DNA of 64,000 nucleotides, taken from NCBI GenBank assembly GCA_003327455.1, contig QOQU01000006.1:186001-250000 (forward strand), written 5' to 3'. Below are positions 62,040-64,000 of the stretch, one piece after another. Both the position numbers and the translations under genes were made by a program. This DNA comes from Anaerolineae bacterium. Lineage in GTDB: Bacteria > Chloroflexota > Anaerolineae > Anaerolineales > UBA4823. The first letter of the stretch is position 1; each line of letters starts with the position of its first letter. A model generated the notes under the pieces. The model saw nothing but the letters and a program-made list of their open reading frames with translations. It did not search any database and was not told where the DNA came from.

Positions 62040-62822
62040 ATGAAATTACTCGATCAAAAAGTGGCGGTTGTGACCGGCAGCGCACGCGGTCTCGGCACGC
62101 AAGTCGCTCTGGCATTTGCAAAGGCTGGCGCCGACGTGGTGATTGCCGACCTGATGACCGAACCTCTTCAAGACCTGAAAGCCCAAATCGAAGCGCTTGG
62201 GCAAAAAGCTCTACCTCTTCAAATGGATGTTTCCGACGAAGCCAGCGTGTCAGCCTGCGCCCAACAAACCCTGGCTGAATTTGGACGGGTGGATATCCTG
62301 GCAAACGTAGCCGGCATCACAGGTCCTTCCGCTCCTCTGTGGAAGATCGAACTCAAAGACTGGAAACAAACCCTGGATGTGAACACCACCGGTGTCTTCC
62401 TGTGTTGCAAAGCCTTCCTGCCACCGATGATCGAGCGCAGATCGGGCTCCATCATCATTATCGGCTCAATGACCGGCAAGCGTCCTTTACTCAACCGCAC
62501 TCCCTACGCCGTCTCCAAAATTGCGTTGGTTGGCTTAGCCCGCACGCTGGCTTGGGAAGTGGGACCTTACAATATTCGCGTCAACGTCATTTCACCGGGC
62601 CCAATGGAAGGTGAACGCTTGAAGTGGATTTTCGAGACGCAGGCGAAAGAGCAAGGCATTACAGTGGAAGAAGCGCGTGAGCGAATGAAAGCCAACTCAC
62701 CGCTCCACCGCTTCATTCCACCCGAAGAAGTGGCTGCCACAGCCGTCTTCTTGTGTTCAGATTGGGCAAACTCCATTACCGGTGAAGACGTGAACGTGTC
62801 AGCAGGAATCGCCATGTATTAG
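62040..62822 (+). CDS. Short-chain dehydrogenase/reductase (SDR)
   Basis: A 260-residue classical SDR. The cofactor loop is VTGSARGLGTQVA, DVSDEASVSA and NVAG follow, and the catalytic residues are Ser in IIGSMTGK, Tyr and Lys in YAVSK. SPGPMEGER is the post-catalytic motif. An Asp in VVIADLM at the end of the second strand indicates NAD(H) preference. AAGGAGG precedes the ATG. The E1 alpha gene starts 19 bases after the stop, so the three genes are probably one operon. The substrate, a secondary alcohol or sugar acid, is unknown. Confidence 0.92.
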   Translation: MKLLDQKVAVVTGSARGLGTQVALAFAKAGADVVIADLMTEPLQDLKAQIEALGQKALPLQMDVSDEASVSACAQQTLAEFGRVDILANVAGITGPSAPLWKIELKDWKQTLDVNTTGVFLCCKAFLPPMIERRSGSIIIIGSMTGKRPLLNRTPYAVSKIALVGLARTLAWEVGPYNIRVNVISPGPMEGERLKWIFETQAKEQGITVEEARERMKANSPLHRFIPPEEVAATAVFLCSDWANSITGEDVNVSAGIAMY

Positions 62823-62841
62823 ATCAGATTAGAGGTGAACA

Positions 62842-63813
62842 ATGATCAAGGAATACGACGTCGAACAACTGCTTCATTTTTACCAGCAAATGTTTCGTAT
62901 TCGCGCCTTTGAAGAGAAAACCAATGAGCTCTACCAGCGCGCCATCATGCCCGGCCTGGCTCATCTCTATATCGGGGAAGAGGCTGTCGCTGTGGGTGTG
63001 TGTGAGGCGTTACGAAAAGACGATTACATCACCAGCACCCACCGTGGTCACGGACATTGCCTCGCCAAAGGGGCAAGTTTCGACCGCATGTTCGCCGAAT
63101 TGTTGGGCAAACAGCCCGGTTACTGTCGCGGTAAAGGTGGTTCGATGCACATCGCCGATCCCGATAGCGGCAACCTGGGCGCCAATGCAATTGTCGGCGG
63201 CAGCGCCGGGATTGCCACCGGCGCAGCGCTCTCCATGAAGATGCAGGGCATCGATCGCGTGGTGGTTTGCTTTTTCGGCGAGGGAGCCCTGAACGAGGGC
63301 CTGGTCTACGAATCGATGAATATGGCCGAGCTATGGAAATTGCCGGTGATCTTCTGTTGCGAAAACAACCTGTACAACGAATACACCCCCTATCAGGAAA
63401 CCACCGCCGGCACCTTTATGGGCAGGGCGGCTGCTTTCGGCATGAACGCCGTGGAAGTGGACGGTCAGGATGTGCTGGCAGTTCATCAAGCGGCCCAACA
63501 GGTGGTCGAACGCGCTCGCAAAGGGGAAGGGCCTTCCTTCCTGCTGTGTAACACCTATCGCTTTTATGGGCATCATGTGGGCGATATTGATCGCAGCTAC
63601 TATCGTTCAAAAGAAGAAGAAAGTTACTGGATGACCGAGCGTGATCCCCTTAAGTTGCTTGCCAACTGGATGTTGGAGCGTAATTTGACCGAAGCCAGCG
63701 TGTTTGGTCAGATCGAAAAAGAGATTCGCGCCGAAGTCGAAGCGGCGGTTGAGTTTGCTATCCATGCGCCTTATCCCCCTAAAGAAGAGGTGGATCAACA
63801 TGTCTACGCCTAA
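62842..63813 (+). CDS. Thiamine-diphosphate dehydrogenase E1 alpha subunit (pyruvate/acetoin type)
   Basis: A 323-residue E1 alpha. The thiamine-diphosphate motif is GEGALNEG with the following ENNLYNEYTP (the GDG-x-N signature begins GEG here). RGHGHCLAKG and GKGGSMHI are family hallmarks, and YRFYGHHVGD is typical of the acetoin/pyruvate class. With E1 beta it oxidatively decarboxylates pyruvate, acetoin or a related 2-oxo compound; the E2 and E3 genes would lie beyond the window. The stop codon overlaps the E1 beta start by 14 bases. Confidence 0.92.
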   Translation: MIKEYDVEQLLHFYQQMFRIRAFEEKTNELYQRAIMPGLAHLYIGEEAVAVGVCEALRKDDYITSTHRGHGHCLAKGASFDRMFAELLGKQPGYCRGKGGSMHIADPDSGNLGANAIVGGSAGIATGAALSMKMQGIDRVVVCFFGEGALNEGLVYESMNMAELWKLPVIFCCENNLYNEYTPYQETTAGTFMGRAAAFGMNAVEVDGQDVLAVHQAAQQVVERARKGEGPSFLLCNTYRFYGHHVGDIDRSYYRSKEEESYWMTERDPLKLLANWMLERNLTEASVFGQIEKEIRAEVEAAVEFAIHAPYPPKEEVDQHVYA

Positions 63814-64000
63814 TGCTGTTCGAGAAATTACTTATGGTCAGGCAGTCAACGAAGCGATTGCCGAAGAAATGCGCCGTGATCCGCGTATCTTCATGATTGG
63901 GGAAGATATCGCTGAAGCCGGTACGACGTTCAAGGTATTGAAAGGATTGGTCGAGGAGTTTGGCAAAGAACGAATTATCGATTCGCCAATTTCGGAAGCC
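63800..64000 (+). CDS. Thiamine-diphosphate dehydrogenase E1 beta subunit (3' end missing)
   Basis: The first 67 codons of an E1 beta subunit: REITYGQAVNEAIAEEM near the start, then IFMIGEDIAEAG and the DSPISEA active-site segment at the window edge. It starts at ATG 63800 inside the E1 alpha gene, seven bases after GAGGTGG, so the two subunits are translated together. The remaining about 260 residues lie beyond the window. Confidence 0.92.
   Translation, partial: MSTPNAVREITYGQAVNEAIAEEMRRDPRIFMIGEDIAEAGTTFKVLKGLVEEFGKERIIDSPISEA

Overview
The window reads as ordinary, gene-dense bacterial chromosome of moderate GC, most likely from an anaerobic member of Chloroflexota, class Anaerolineae. 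This is inferred from the gene set (fused DppDF ATPases, lipoprotein and Tat-type solute-binding proteins, a BTAD-ATPase-TPR regulator, an archaeal-type PEP carboxylase, a GT4/GT4/GH130 operon, glycyl-radical and corrinoid enzymes); no rRNA or other marker is present to prove it. I found no tRNA, rRNA, CRISPR array, transposase or prophage.

Layout. (1) 1-5.2 kb, + strand: the 3' part of a dipeptide-epimerase-like enolase-superfamily gene, then yqeB, a yqeC-mocA fusion and a second mocA-like gene (maturation of selenium-dependent molybdenum hydroxylases), a single-domain response regulator, thpR and rsfS. (2) 5.2-19.0 kb: a divergent catabolic locus. A minus-strand operon of about 12 kb encodes a Tat-lipoprotein binding protein, a complete Dpp-type ABC transporter, two non-pyrrolysine MttB-family methyltransferases, two PLP enzymes and an Asp/Glu-racemase-like protein. 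Across a shared promoter region lie a GntR/FCD regulator and the corrinoid partner gene, which carries an in-frame TAA. (3) 19.2-25 kb: a KAS III-like thiolase-fold enzyme, a sirtuin, a sialidase-fold membrane protein, and a large membrane protein gene that also carries an in-frame TAA. (4) 25.1-30 kb: a GT4-GT4-GH130 operon, probably for a mannose-containing glycan. (5) 30-42.4 kb: a trans-4-hydroxy-L-proline dehydratase (HypD) with its radical-SAM activase, an M24 Xaa-Pro peptidase and an oligopeptide transporter without ATPases, next to a large BTAD regulator. This looks like a collagen-type peptide/hydroxyproline utilisation locus.

(6) 42.5-47.4 kb: a PadR / 52-residue ORF / radical-SAM operon, an alpha/beta hydrolase, UspA, and an Asp-box plus DUF1906 exported protein. 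(7) 47.8-51.5 kb: a decaheme cytochrome lipoprotein built from two duplicated pentaheme modules, and archaeal-type PEP carboxylase. (8) 51.6-60.6 kb: one long minus-strand operon encoding a Liv-type (branched-chain-amino-acid-like) transporter, an acetylpolyamine-amidohydrolase-like protein, putrescine carbamoyltransferase and agmatine deiminase, with an Lrp/AsnC regulator upstream. This looks like a polyamine/agmatine uptake and catabolism unit. (9) 60.7-64 kb: a UPF0261/Tm-1-like protein, divergent from an SDR oxidoreductase and the E1 alpha and beta subunits of a 2-oxoacid or acetoin dehydrogenase; E1 beta runs off the window.

Taken together, the genes suggest a peptide-, amino-acid- and amine-degrading anaerobe with several independently regulated uptake-plus-catabolism operons. 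The best candidates for something undescribed are the MttB/PLP/racemase operon of unknown substrate (with its nonsense-interrupted corrinoid gene) and the Liv-transporter polyamine operon.
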